From assembly GCA_964522105.1 (NCBI GenBank), contig CAZFVA010000015.1:1-64000 (forward strand): DNA of 64,000 bases. Reading direction: 5' to 3'. Of the stretch, positions 26,105-35,086 are shown piece after piece. Position 1 is the stretch's first letter. Each line of letters starts with the position of its first letter. The notes beneath the pieces are model-generated. The model was not told where the DNA came from and ran no database searches. It worked only from the letters and a program-made list of their open reading frames with translations. Position numbers and translations under genes: made by a program. The DNA comes from JAGOFO01 sp964522105 (GTDB taxonomy: Bacteria; Myxococcota_A; UBA9042; DTJE01).

Positions 26105-26974
26105 TCAGTTTCCGGCGCGGCGACCTGCGCCCCTTGTGATTTCCGGCCCGCGGTCCCGACATTCCGAATCATCTCGGGCGCACTGGAAGCGCACATGCAT
26201 ATGGGATCGGTGGGAAGGATCATTCATGATGACAGGTTCTTCACCACCCGGGAAATAGCGTAGATAAAATGCATCTTCAGGTCTGGATTCCACAACCTTT
26301 CTGACGGCCGATATCGGCCCCCAGTTCATGAATACGTATTCAAGGCTCTTCTTGTCCAGAAAACACTTCAAAAGCCACCACTGCTTTTCTGCATCAAGAT
26401 TTCTGGAATTGGCGCGGGTGTTGAAAAAACCTTCGGTCTGGGGCGGGTCAGTGATGTAGCCAAGGTCAATATCGCGGCCGCTGCGGTGTGACCGGTGTCC
26501 TGCCAGACGACCACCGCCACGCCTTGAAAGGTCGCCGACACTTATATCAGGGCCGTCCGCAAACTGACTTCTGTACCTGCACAGACAGTCAGATACATCA
26601 GCAACCGTTTCGCGGGTTCCAAACGTATGAACGCGCTTCGAAGACAATGCCCACCCGCAGCCGTGCCCGTCACCATTCGAATCCAGGTTGACGCCGCTGC
26701 GCAGACCGCCACGCCATGGAAATCCGATGGAACCGGGCCGCCTGTCGCGGCAGTAAACTATCCGCTGGCCTTCAAAGAGGGCGCCGCTTTCATCAAGGCT
26801 GTTCCACATTTTAAGATCGTCAGCCGGGATTCGAAGCCTGCTGGAAACTTGTCTGACATTTCTTTCATGCGGATGGACGAACGTCATTTCGTACCGCCAG
26901 CCGGCGGCACAAGGATTTTCCGGGATGGTCATCGCCGTGGAGGCGACAATTAATGCTATTAATAGTGGTGTCAC
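26105..26974 (-). CDS. Penicillin-insensitive murein endopeptidase (MepA/M74-like) with LysM-like N-terminus
   Basis: 289 residues, GTG start. The N-terminus is hydrophobic (LLIALIVASTAM) and reads as a signal peptide. Residues 38-75 resemble a LysM module (VRQVSSRLRIPADDLKMWN and GQRIVYC). The catalytic part has the MepA zinc site: HRSHRSGRDIDLGY, and a later HMHVRF. MepA cleaves D-Ala-mDAP cross-links in peptidoglycan. Cys pairs (CGW; CLCRY) suggest disulfides. The gene is isolated, with 144 bases of non-coding sequence on its 5' side in which nothing is recognised. Confidence 0.82.
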   Translation of the reverse strand: MTPLLIALIVASTAMTIPENPCAAGWRYEMTFVHPHERNVRQVSSRLRIPADDLKMWNSLDESGALFEGQRIVYCRDRRPGSIGFPWRGGLRSGVNLDSNGDGHGCGWALSSKRVHTFGTRETVADVSDCLCRYRSQFADGPDISVGDLSRRGGGRLAGHRSHRSGRDIDLGYITDPPQTEGFFNTRANSRNLDAEKQWWLLKCFLDKKSLEYVFMNWGPISAVRKVVESRPEDAFYLRYFPGGEEPVIMNDPSHRSHMHVRFQCARDDSECRDRGPEITRGAGRRAGN

Positions 26975-27118
26975 AACTTAATCAGTTCAGGCACTATCCT
27001 TTCGCAATCACTATCGTTTTTTCAATCTCAGGCCCGCTTTCACGCAGACACGAACGCTAACTGTAATAAAAAGTCACCCAAAAGTAAACCGGTCGGGGCA
27101 TTTCGAAGGGAATCAACG

Positions 27119-27955
27119 TCAACGGGACGGGGTGGAATTACCAAGAAGAACGTGCACAGTTGATGTTTCACCGGGCACAATTCGAACACTGAAAGTTCTG
27201 GATGCGCCGCTTTTTCCGGTCACAACCACGTCGTGGGTACCGACCTTCAAATCCAGCGCACTGACAGGAAGCCTGACGCGATCCCATCCATCTATAACTG
27301 CATATGAAGGCTCGGAAGCTGTCATCGCCATATAGCCAATCTGCTCGGCTGGATGAAACACATCCCTCATCGGCAGCGGATCCACCCGATCGACGACGGC
27401 CTGTCTGGTTTCAGTCAGCAGACTGACAAGGGCCGGGCTCAAATCAATGGCAGGGGCGCTGATATGGAACCGGTACATCTGCGGTCCCCAGGCAGCCCAG
27501 AACTCGTATCTTGGCGTCGCGGCATCAGGTTTTGAATCGGCCGCACGCCCCTTGACCGCGTTGACAGGCGCAACCACAGACCACGCCCCCGCCTGCTTCA
27601 ACTGCGAAATCACTTTGACGGCCGCGTCACCGTCCAGCAGCCTTACGCGCTCGCGTTGACCGGTCCTGCAGACAGTCTCTTTGACCATTGTCAGCACAAC
27701 GGTCTTGCCACGAACGGTCACGTCATAATAGACGACCCTGAACGGCGACACTCCGCCATCCTTTGTAATCCTTATGAAGGAGCCATCCGGGGGCCACGTC
27801 GAATCGGCAGGCACCGTTTCAACGGCCGCAACCTCGGCAGCCTGTGCGCGACCGTCGGCAGGCGACGGAAAAACACCGCAGACCAGCACACAGCAAAGAA
27901 CAGCACCAGATATCAGGGCCTGTCTGTGAAATTTGGTTATAATCAGTTCCGCCAT
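27119..27955 (-). CDS. Secreted protein of unknown function with PEGA-like C-terminus
   Basis: 278 residues. A signal peptide is evident (ISGAVLCCVLVCGVF, then an Ala-rich site). The middle has beta strands around PFRVVYYDVTV and RYEFWAAWGPQMY. The last 70 residues (VIDGWDRVRLPVSAL, then GTHDVVVTGKSG and VRIVPGET) look like a PEGA or carboxypeptidase-regulatory beta sandwich. The ATG shares bases with the ATG of the divergent gene (CATG at 27953-27956); a GTG at 27970 is an alternative. The function is not recognisable. Confidence 0.62.
   Translation of the reverse strand: MAELIITKFHRQALISGAVLCCVLVCGVFPSPADGRAQAAEVAAVETVPADSTWPPDGSFIRITKDGGVSPFRVVYYDVTVRGKTVVLTMVKETVCRTGQRERVRLLDGDAAVKVISQLKQAGAWSVVAPVNAVKGRAADSKPDAATPRYEFWAAWGPQMYRFHISAPAIDLSPALVSLLTETRQAVVDRVDPLPMRDVFHPAEQIGYMAMTASEPSYAVIDGWDRVRLPVSALDLKVGTHDVVVTGKSGASRTFSVRIVPGETSTVHVLLGNSTPSR
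27938..27943 (+). promoter_or_regulatory. Perfect TATAAT 10 bases before a divergent gene start
   Basis: TATAAT ends 10 bases before the ATG at 27954 and lies inside the N-terminal coding region of the opposite gene. Transcription would start about at the ATG, implying a leaderless or nearly leaderless message; no ribosome site is seen there. No clear -35 is present. Confidence 0.35.
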
Positions 27956-28595
27956 GAGAAAAGTCTTCACATTAATGGTAACGCTTCTTCTGACGACACC
28001 ATTCGTCGGTGCTCAGAATACAGCACAGGCGGCTGAATTAACAGAATGTTCAGCAATCAGGGCGCCGTCTGCAACCGATCTGGAGCCCTGGTTTCGCGCA
28101 TCGGCCTGGACTAATCCACTGAAAGCCTATGTCCGGGGTCTTTATCCGGCTGCGGCGACCCAGTTCAAATCGGCATGGGCAAAAGTCAACGAAGAGCTTT
28201 CATCTTCATTTAATACAAACGACTGCAACTACGAAAAGGTCAACAGGGCTCTGGACAGGCGCGTATTCAAAGCGCCACCTGACGCCATACCGCAGGAAGA
28301 CCGCTTTGGAATGCCCCTGCCGGTTGCAATGGCGGCTGGTGACGCTGCGTGCAGAACCGGCGACCTGGAGTCTGCAATCGAATATCTGAAACCGGCGGCA
28401 GAAGCCGGCAACGCTTCGGCCCTCGCCGCGCTTGTAACAATAGAGTCTTTCATAAGACCGGCAACGGCAGTGGCACGCGTAACCGACATTGCGGCATCGG
28501 CTTCCCCTGACGTTTCAGCGGCCGGGTGCCTGGCGTCGATTAAAGCCGGTCAGAAAAATGATGTGTGGTGCGGTAAATCCCGACTGGAGCCGTAA
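27954..28595 (+). CDS. Secreted protein of unknown function
   Basis: 213 residues with a signal peptide (MRKVFTLMVTLLLTTPFVGA). Residues about 135-165 (AAGDAACRTGDLESAIEYLK and EAGNASALAAL) resemble one TPR/Sel1-like helical repeat. Cys residues are scattered and may pair. The stop overlaps the following start (TAATG), so it heads a three-gene operon with a small Cys-rich protein and an ATP-grasp enzyme. The start has no visible ribosome site. Confidence 0.62.
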   Translation: MRKVFTLMVTLLLTTPFVGAQNTAQAAELTECSAIRAPSATDLEPWFRASAWTNPLKAYVRGLYPAAATQFKSAWAKVNEELSSSFNTNDCNYEKVNRALDRRVFKAPPDAIPQEDRFGMPLPVAMAAGDAACRTGDLESAIEYLKPAAEAGNASALAALVTIESFIRPATAVARVTDIAASASPDVSAAGCLASIKAGQKNDVWCGKSRLEP

Positions 28596-28810
28596 TGAAA
28601 CTGGTCTATGCAACACCTGAAGACGATGCGCGGTACGCGAAAGACTGCGCACAATACAGGCTGGCGTGGAAATGCTGCGACTGCGCTCACGTTGTCAGCG
28701 GGTCTGGAAGATGTTCACTTGAATATCCGAACCACGAACTGGCAAACGCTGAAAGCTTCGTCAGCCCTTCCGGCACATACGTATTCTGTAAACACTTTGA
28801 GTTGACATGA
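28595..28810 (+). CDS. Small Cys-rich cytoplasmic protein
   Basis: 71 residues with six Cys: one near residue 18, then a WKCCDC cluster, GRC and a terminal FCKHFEL. No signal peptide. The spacing suggests a zinc or iron-sulfur site rather than disulfides, since the protein appears cytoplasmic. It is translated between two overlapping neighbours (TAATG upstream, ATGA downstream), which strongly supports it as a real gene. Its function is unknown; a role as metal-binding partner of the ATP-grasp enzyme or its substrate is speculation. Confidence 0.65.
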   Translation: MKLVYATPEDDARYAKDCAQYRLAWKCCDCAHVVSGSGRCSLEYPNHELANAESFVSPSGTYVFCKHFELT

Positions 28811-29922
28811 ACACATTAACAAAAAGCCACGACCAGCAGGCCACGACCAGAATTCTTGTTACGGGCGCAGGCGGACCGGGTGCCGTGAACCTGACCAGAA
28901 GCCTTATTGCTGCCCCCGGACCTGTTTTTACGGTCGGAACGGAAGCCAGCGAATACTACATTCATCTGGCCCTTACCGATGAAAGACTTCTGGTGCCTAG
29001 ATGTTCCGACGAAGAAAACTACCTGAACGCGATTATCGAAATCTGCAAAAAGTTCAATATTGACCTGATCATGCCAAATTCCAGCATCGAGATGATGGTC
29101 CTGACAAAGCATCGGGCCAGGCTGCCTGCGAAGATGCGCGTGCCTCAGCTTCAGACACAGGAAATCTCGGCTTCAAAATGGCTTACCTGGAAAAAGTGGA
29201 AAGAGGCCGGAATTCCTGTCCCTGACACACTGCTTATTGAAACCCGCCAGGATGTCGAAAAGGCTTTTGACGTAATCAAATCAAACCCGATCTGGTTCCG
29301 GGGCGCTGGAATTCCGGGACGGGGAATCGGTGGATCTGCCCTGCCTTGCCGCAAACCGGAAGAAGCGTTCGGCTGGATTGAATTTAATAATGGCTGGGGC
29401 GGTTTCATTGCGTCTGAATTCCTGCCGGGCGACAACCTGACGTTCCTGGCCGTGTTCGACCGTGGCCGCCTGATGGCCAGTCAGGGCCGCAAACGCGACG
29501 CATATGTGATACCTCACGTAAGTCCCAGCGGCATAACAGGCGCCCCCGCCATCTGCCACACAATTACACGCGAAGACATCAACCAGCTTGGTGTACGCTG
29601 CATTCTGGAAATAGACCCGGTTTTCGACGGAGTAGCATTTGTTGATTTCAAGTGTGATGCCGATGGCAGACCGCGCCCGACCGAGATAAATGCCGGCAGG
29701 TTCGGGACTACAAACCACTTCTACACTGCGGCCGGATTCAACTTCCCGTGGTTGCTTGTGCAGATGGCATTCGACAGGGCACACCGGGACGCCAGCCGAC
29801 TGTACAACGTGCTGCCTGACGACATTTACTGGATTAGAACGCTTGATGCCGGCCCGGCCCTGCTGCAGAAGATCGACGGCAAACTGTTACCGTGGACACC
29901 GGTCATACACCCGCACCGCTGA
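28807..29922 (+). CDS. ATP-grasp ligase, CarB/PurK-like fold
   Basis: 371 residues. The N-terminal Rossmann-like part has ILVTGAGGPGAVNLTRSL, as in CarB-related ATP-grasp proteins. A basic/Gly segment (FRGAGIPGRGIGGSAL) stands where the ATP-grasp loop is expected, and the metal-binding end is FDGVAFVDFKCDADGRPRPTEINAGRF. Such enzymes form acyl-phosphate intermediates and join them to an amine or thiol. The start overlaps the small Cys-rich gene (ATGA). The product ends 7 bases before the convergent gspN stop. The substrate is unknown; neighbours offer no standard pathway. Confidence 0.75.
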   Translation: MNTLTKSHDQQATTRILVTGAGGPGAVNLTRSLIAAPGPVFTVGTEASEYYIHLALTDERLLVPRCSDEENYLNAIIEICKKFNIDLIMPNSSIEMMVLTKHRARLPAKMRVPQLQTQEISASKWLTWKKWKEAGIPVPDTLLIETRQDVEKAFDVIKSNPIWFRGAGIPGRGIGGSALPCRKPEEAFGWIEFNNGWGGFIASEFLPGDNLTFLAVFDRGRLMASQGRKRDAYVIPHVSPSGITGAPAICHTITREDINQLGVRCILEIDPVFDGVAFVDFKCDADGRPRPTEINAGRFGTTNHFYTAAGFNFPWLLVQMAFDRAHRDASRLYNVLPDDIYWIRTLDAGPALLQKIDGKLLPWTPVIHPHR

Positions 29923-29929
29923 CCAGCAC

Positions 29930-31438
29930 CTATTCTTCTTCAGGTTCACCAGCCGGGGGCGGCATCCGACCAAGCTTTTCATAAAGAACGTCACGCGCAC
30001 TTTGAACTGAAGCACTGTTAATTACCCGTGACTTTGCTGATTCCTCGTCTGTAGCCGCCGTAATGGTATTTGTCGGGTCTACCCCGGCGGCCCCGCGACC
30101 GCGTCTGGAAAACGGGGCAAGACTCTTGTTTTCGGCGCCACCTTCGTTCAACACAGGTTCGGGCTGCGCACCGGGTACTGCCCCGTCGCCGGCGTTATTA
30201 TTGTTGTACATTGGATCGGGTACCGCCGGGACTTCCTCGACTGCAGGCGGTGGAACTACCTGCCGGACCGGCGCCGGACGAGGCCTGGCCGGTTGACGAC
30301 GCGCCGGCTTTGGTGCCGACTCTTCGCCTTCTTCACCATCAATATCCTTTGCCGGAACCTTGAAATCACCGCCACGAACCGACGGCTTCTTCGGAATACA
30401 ACTGGGCTTGTCAACTGTGCCGGTGCACATCAATCCAACGAACCTTCCTGAACGCGCCGAGCGCCATTTCGGGTCCATATCCAGCAATGTTTTCAAGAAC
30501 TTATTAGGTTTCTCGTCAGATCCTTTTGACACCTTTTCATAAAATGCATCATCTATGGCAAAAGCAAGCTCGACTGTCATCTGACCTTTTGACACAGGTC
30601 GCCCCGGCATCAACCTGATCATCGAATTACCTTCGATCATCGCGCTGATGTCAGTACCGTCAATCTTCAGCTTTTCAAAATAGATAACGCGGCCGTCAGC
30701 GGCAGCACCGCCACGTCGACCACCCTTGAGCGCAGTTATATTGGACCGCTTGTCGATCACGATCGACGCTTCAAGGCGGCCCATCACAATATCAGTCAGG
30801 GCGATGGCTCCAGCCTGTTTTGTGTTCAGAACCGGCTTAACCGCGACAAGATTCTCGGCCGTAAGTTCAAACGTACCTTCACTGCCGCCAATACCGGTTT
30901 CATTGTCCCAGAGCAGCTTTCCACTACCTGACTTGATAAGACCGGAAAGTGGCAACGGACCAAGCGGGAACCCTTCAGGCACTGGAAAATCAACGATTTC
31001 TTCAATCTCGACAGAGACTGTGGCGGTCTCGGCCTTGACCTTGATCGGTCCCATATGACCGTCGCCGTCTTTAATTACAACCGACAGTGACGGGCTTCCA
31101 AAAATCACGGAAAGCAGGCTCAAATCAACGTCAACCCGATCAAAATCAAAGCTTCGCGGCGTCTCGATTCTGCTTCCATCTGTCGCCTCGGTTACCGACG
31201 GGGGCAGAGCGGCGTGAAAACCAATTATGGACAGCGCACCAAAGCCGCCCGCACTGACCTCTTCAATCGAGAGGTTAATTCCCGACTGCGCCGCCTTCGA
31301 TTCGATGTAGGAACGCAGCCTTTCTTCCGGCAGCGTGTACCCGATTGAAAACACAAAAACGACAAGCCCGAACAGAACAGCTCCAACTACCTTGGAAACC
31401 TTCACTATCCGGGGATTCTTTATCCAGTCAATTGCCAT
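29930..31438 (-). CDS. gspN: Type II secretion protein GspN
   Basis: 502 residues. One N-terminal membrane helix (VVGAVLFGLVVFVFSIGY) is followed by a periplasmic part of the GspN family, recognisable from TLPEERLRSYIES and the late position in the operon. The last about 130 residues form a Pro/Ala/Asn-rich tail (RRQPARPRPAPVRQ) not expected in ordinary GspN, which is about 250-320 residues. GspN is an inner-membrane accessory component found mainly in Delta- and some Gammaproteobacteria. It is last in the operon. Confidence 0.8.
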   Translation of the reverse strand: MAIDWIKNPRIVKVSKVVGAVLFGLVVFVFSIGYTLPEERLRSYIESKAAQSGINLSIEEVSAGGFGALSIIGFHAALPPSVTEATDGSRIETPRSFDFDRVDVDLSLLSVIFGSPSLSVVIKDGDGHMGPIKVKAETATVSVEIEEIVDFPVPEGFPLGPLPLSGLIKSGSGKLLWDNETGIGGSEGTFELTAENLVAVKPVLNTKQAGAIALTDIVMGRLEASIVIDKRSNITALKGGRRGGAAADGRVIYFEKLKIDGTDISAMIEGNSMIRLMPGRPVSKGQMTVELAFAIDDAFYEKVSKGSDEKPNKFLKTLLDMDPKWRSARSGRFVGLMCTGTVDKPSCIPKKPSVRGGDFKVPAKDIDGEEGEESAPKPARRQPARPRPAPVRQVVPPPAVEEVPAVPDPMYNNNNAGDGAVPGAQPEPVLNEGGAENKSLAPFSRRGRGAAGVDPTNTITAATDEESAKSRVINSASVQSARDVLYEKLGRMPPPAGEPEEE

Positions 31439-31468
31439 TGGCAGCTCCAGTAATCCAGCCCTGAGGAC

Positions 31469-32122
31469 CTACTCAACCTTCCCTTCGCCTTCCTTGTACC
31501 TGTAAGTTGCAATGTTCACGGTAGCCCTGACGTGCGTCTTGTCATTGAACTTCCTGGACATTTCAACCTTGGTCACAAACAGAAGGCCATCGCCTTTTTC
31601 AACCGCATCAAGGAACCTCATCAAATCACCCTGCGGGACTTCCTTGAACTCCAGAGCCTGTTCTTCCTGGACATAGCCGGAAGCTGTCTTCTTGCTCTTG
31701 GATTTTACGCCCTTCTTCGATTTAGTAAGGTCAACCGGCGTCTCGACCGTCTTACCTTCAAAAGAGACTATGTCAGAAAGTCTGGTCCCGAGCGCCCCTG
31801 GAATTTCATCTGTCAATTCAATAACTTTCAGAATCTCGTTGGCCATGACTCTGACGGATTCCTTATTGGCCTTGACCGCTTCCTCGACTGCCCGCCTTCT
31901 GGCCTGGTTTTCCAGATATGCCGGGGCCAGAGTCCGCAACTCGACCAGTTGCTTGCGGTCAGAATCGATTTCATCACGAATTGAAGTAAATACGGCCGAA
32001 ATACCGAACCACGCGCCCACTACCATAACAACCGCGACAGCCAGACCCAGAAGCGCGAAAAGTCTTCTTTCGCGGGCCGACATACGCCCCATCATCGCAA
32101 AAAATGAATCCGCAATCTTCAT
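31469..32122 (-). CDS. gspM: Type II secretion protein GspM
   Basis: 217 residues. A short cytoplasmic start (MGRMSARERRLFALLGLAV) leads into one membrane helix and a coiled coil, then a ferredoxin-like periplasmic domain ending in FVTKVEMSRKF. This is the GspM/PilO-type layout, and the gene stands between gspL and gspN. It would pair with GspL to link the ATPase to the pseudopilus. A Lys/Ser-rich loop (KSKKGVKSKSKKTASGY) interrupts the periplasmic domain. Confidence 0.8.
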   Translation of the reverse strand: MKIADSFFAMMGRMSARERRLFALLGLAVAVVMVVGAWFGISAVFTSIRDEIDSDRKQLVELRTLAPAYLENQARRRAVEEAVKANKESVRVMANEILKVIELTDEIPGALGTRLSDIVSFEGKTVETPVDLTKSKKGVKSKSKKTASGYVQEEQALEFKEVPQGDLMRFLDAVEKGDGLLFVTKVEMSRKFNDKTHVRATVNIATYRYKEGEGKVE

Positions 32123-32161
32123 CTATGACCTCCAGCCGACAACGGCAGGTTTCCCATGGAA

Positions 32162-33814
32162 TCACTCTTCAGTTTCAGAAGCCTCTTCCCTGGTTTCCAC
32201 TGCCGCGTCACGCGCGCCTTTTTTCTGACTCTTATCCGCACAGTCAACATTCATTCTGACTGAAAACCGCTGCCAGCCCTGATGACGCTGAAACTGAATT
32301 CTTTCAGTACTTTCGGTCACGATCTCATGAAAACAGACGTCGCTTTTCAGGCGGTTGATCAGCTCATCAACCTTCTCGATTGATTCGGCTTCGCCCTTGA
32401 AAGATGCAAGTTTCGGTTCGACGCGGACACTTTCCAGTTCCATCGCATAACCGGGGTCTGCAGGGATCACTTCTTCAGCTTCAGCATTCTCGTCAGCAGC
32501 GGGGGTTACCTTGCTGCCGGCCGGACCTGATGCCACAAGGGCACGCGTAATCTTTTCCAGAGTCCCGACTCCAGTCCAGTTTGGAAACAGAGCCAGCTCC
32601 TCGCGGGCGCCGTAACGCACGGTCCTGACTGCGTCTTCAAAACTTTCTACTTCCTGTTCAATGATGGTCGCCGAAAAATCTCTCAACTCGGTCTCAATCG
32701 CCGTTCTGTCACTTAACAGACCGGCATACCTGACGCCAGCCCAGCCAACTCCAAGCACGGCAAACAAAATCGCTGAAACTATAAACAGACCGGCTTTTTC
32801 CCGCAGAAGACCGGACGCCCCTTCGGACCCGAAGGCGCCCATACGTAAATTAAGGCTGCCCGGGACACTGCCTGCCGCCGCGCCCACTGCCAGCGCAACA
32901 ACCCTTGTCATACCGGTGTCCAGGTTGCTGCAGTTTTCCGAACCCGGAATTCCAATCATGGCCGGATTAAGAACGCTGCAGTCCATCCCAAGCGACTCAG
33001 ACAGAATTCCTGCAATGATTACAGCGTCTTTACCTGCAACATAAACCTGATTGACCGGGGCGCCGGCTTCCGATGCAGCGGCAGTACTTAAAAGCACCTC
33101 GCGCATGAAAGCCATGCCGATATCGCCGTTTTTGAAGATCGGGGAGTCAAGTCGAACTGCGCGGCAGAAGACAACCGACGCACCGCTGGAGATCATGATT
33201 TCGACCAGTTCGTCTTCTACCCAGATCACCATCAAATTCCGGCCACCGTCTTCACCGGCAGCCAGATAAGGAAGAAGGGCGGCCAGTTCCACTGACTCCA
33301 TGCCTACGCGGTCGGGATCCAGTCCGTCAGCCTTCTGCTTTTCAAGATACGCCGCAAAACTGTTCTGCTGAACACCGACGGCGATGACGTCCATGCTGTC
33401 GGGACCGGTGCGTTCAAAGTTCGTATGAAGGCTGACCTCGAGTCCAGTCGGAAGAGTGCCGCCAAGTTCAATCGGCAGGACCTCGGCGATTCTGGACCTG
33501 TCCTTGAAAGGAAAACTGAGTCTGCGGATGAAGCCTTCATCACCTGGAAAAAGTACAACGACAGAGTCGGACGGACTGATACCAGGTACCAGCACGCGGT
33601 TCAAGGCCACGCCAACTGCCTCGAGCGGAACATCAGCGCCGGACTCCATGCTGTCGGAATCAGACTCGATATCCTGCCCGCGGGATCCCGGCCCCGTACA
33701 TGCAAGATCAATATCCAGAACCATCTTCAGTTCGAACCGCCGCAGGCGGGTCTCGACGACGGCCGCCCGGACGTGCGATCCAGAACGTGTGACACCGATT
33801 ACTCTGTGACCCAT
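32162..33814 (-). CDS. gspL: Type II secretion protein GspL (PilM-like)
   Basis: 550 residues. Residues 1-330 are an actin-like cytoplasmic domain of the PilM/GspL type (VIGVTRSGSHVRAAVV at the start; PFKDRSRIAEVLPIELGG). A membrane helix follows near 350 (GLFIVSAILFAVLGVGWAG), then a periplasmic PilN-like domain. In the complex it binds GspE in the cytoplasm and GspM in the membrane. It lies 12 bases after gspK. Confidence 0.85.
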   Translation of the reverse strand: MGHRVIGVTRSGSHVRAAVVETRLRRFELKMVLDIDLACTGPGSRGQDIESDSDSMESGADVPLEAVGVALNRVLVPGISPSDSVVVLFPGDEGFIRRLSFPFKDRSRIAEVLPIELGGTLPTGLEVSLHTNFERTGPDSMDVIAVGVQQNSFAAYLEKQKADGLDPDRVGMESVELAALLPYLAAGEDGGRNLMVIWVEDELVEIMISSGASVVFCRAVRLDSPIFKNGDIGMAFMREVLLSTAAASEAGAPVNQVYVAGKDAVIIAGILSESLGMDCSVLNPAMIGIPGSENCSNLDTGMTRVVALAVGAAAGSVPGSLNLRMGAFGSEGASGLLREKAGLFIVSAILFAVLGVGWAGVRYAGLLSDRTAIETELRDFSATIIEQEVESFEDAVRTVRYGAREELALFPNWTGVGTLEKITRALVASGPAGSKVTPAADENAEAEEVIPADPGYAMELESVRVEPKLASFKGEAESIEKVDELINRLKSDVCFHEIVTESTERIQFQRHQGWQRFSVRMNVDCADKSQKKGARDAAVETREEASETEE

Positions 33815-33826
33815 AACAGTCCTCGA

Positions 33827-35077
33827 CTATTTCCCAGACTGGGAATCGCCTTCAGTTTTCAAACCACTGCCCTTATTCTGGCCCTGATCCACCTTTGCAG
33901 ACGAATCGAAGCCACGTTCCTTCCAGTAAACCCATGCAGTAGAACCGGCATCAATTACGGCGGTCATCTCATGGCCTGACTCATCGACCCAGCCCCTCGA
34001 AACAACCCTCAGGATATTGCTCTTCGTACCGACAGCAGCCTTCAAGGTCTCTGCATTAACCAGAATCATCTTATTCAATGGATCCGGTAACTTTGACCAG
34101 AACGCCACAAACTCGGCAGCCGAATTAAACGGCGGCATATTGAGCTGGGATTTCATCTGACGACAAGTTTCCAGCAGGTACATCGCCTGGTCCATTATTG
34201 TACCCGGCGTCATGTAGTTATATCCGCAGACCTGTTCTTTTCCCGAAACCAGATTGTCACAAACGAGCGCCTTGATAAGGAAAGGGTCGGCTTCATTTAT
34301 GTTTAACTTCTGGGTGTTATAAACCGTCATCATGTTACCGAACCTGCAGAAAAGGTCTTCAGTCATGCCTTCAACCATCAGCAGTTCGTCCACAGAATCC
34401 ATTTTCGCGTTCCGCGCGCGGTAGCCAAATTTTGAATAATTCAGGTTTTCACCGGCTCCTGCCGCCGAAAGCACATTACCGTTCGAATCGATGTCCGACC
34501 GCGAATCATCTGTATCTGACCAGTCAATGATATTAAGAATGACCTCAGCGGCCTTGCGGTCCATTCCCGTGACCGGTTCGTCATCAATCTGACCTGCAAG
34601 TATTGGATAAAGCTTGGAAAATATTTCCCGTTTTTCTTTATCAGTACTGCCGGCGTTCACGTTGACCCTGGAATCCTCGGGCACGACAACGATTTCGAAA
34701 CCGCCCTGATCGACCCCGACTCCGGTCACTCCACTCAGATTCATAAGGTCAAAACCAAGGAAATTCAGTGATGACGTTGTAAAGACATCAACGAACTTCG
34801 GCGCGAATCGCCACAACTCAAGTCCTGCGGCCTTGCCGGAAAGCCCGAACGACGCGAGGGCCTGATCGACCATCTTCTGGGACGTAATTACGAGTCTGGC
34901 TATCTCCATGCCCGATCTGGCGTGAAAATACGCCTGAACGCGCTTTTCCAGGTTCGAAGCCACACGGATGTCGACCCTTGAACGGTAGGTGAACTCGGAC
35001 GAAAAAGCGGCCAGAATTGTCAGCCCGGTAAGGACGACAATCAGCGCGATTCCCCTGTTGTTCACACGACCTTTCAA
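33827..35077 (-). CDS. gspK: Type II secretion minor pseudopilin GspK
   Basis: 416 residues. The prepilin-like N-terminus NRGIALIVVLTGLTILAAF lacks the Glu at position 5 of the mature chain, as is usual for GspK, which caps the pseudopilus tip. The body contains the large globular domain (DSRVNVNAG, NIIDWSDTDDSRSDID with a likely calcium site, and a LNINEAD helix-hairpin-helix region). The start is TTG with AGGGG 6-7 bases upstream. Confidence 0.88.
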   Translation of the reverse strand: MKGRVNNRGIALIVVLTGLTILAAFSSEFTYRSRVDIRVASNLEKRVQAYFHARSGMEIARLVITSQKMVDQALASFGLSGKAAGLELWRFAPKFVDVFTTSSLNFLGFDLMNLSGVTGVGVDQGGFEIVVVPEDSRVNVNAGSTDKEKREIFSKLYPILAGQIDDEPVTGMDRKAAEVILNIIDWSDTDDSRSDIDSNGNVLSAAGAGENLNYSKFGYRARNAKMDSVDELLMVEGMTEDLFCRFGNMMTVYNTQKLNINEADPFLIKALVCDNLVSGKEQVCGYNYMTPGTIMDQAMYLLETCRQMKSQLNMPPFNSAAEFVAFWSKLPDPLNKMILVNAETLKAAVGTKSNILRVVSRGWVDESGHEMTAVIDAGSTAWVYWKERGFDSSAKVDQGQNKGSGLKTEGDSQSGK

Positions 35078-35086
35078 GTCACACCC

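Noticed and set aside
28595..28810. Reading the small Cys-rich protein as a graspetide-type peptide precursor
   Set aside because: It lacks repeated Thr/Ser-Glu/Asp core motifs and a leader, and the ATP-grasp enzyme is CarB-like rather than of the graspetide type; kept only as a general partner hypothesis.
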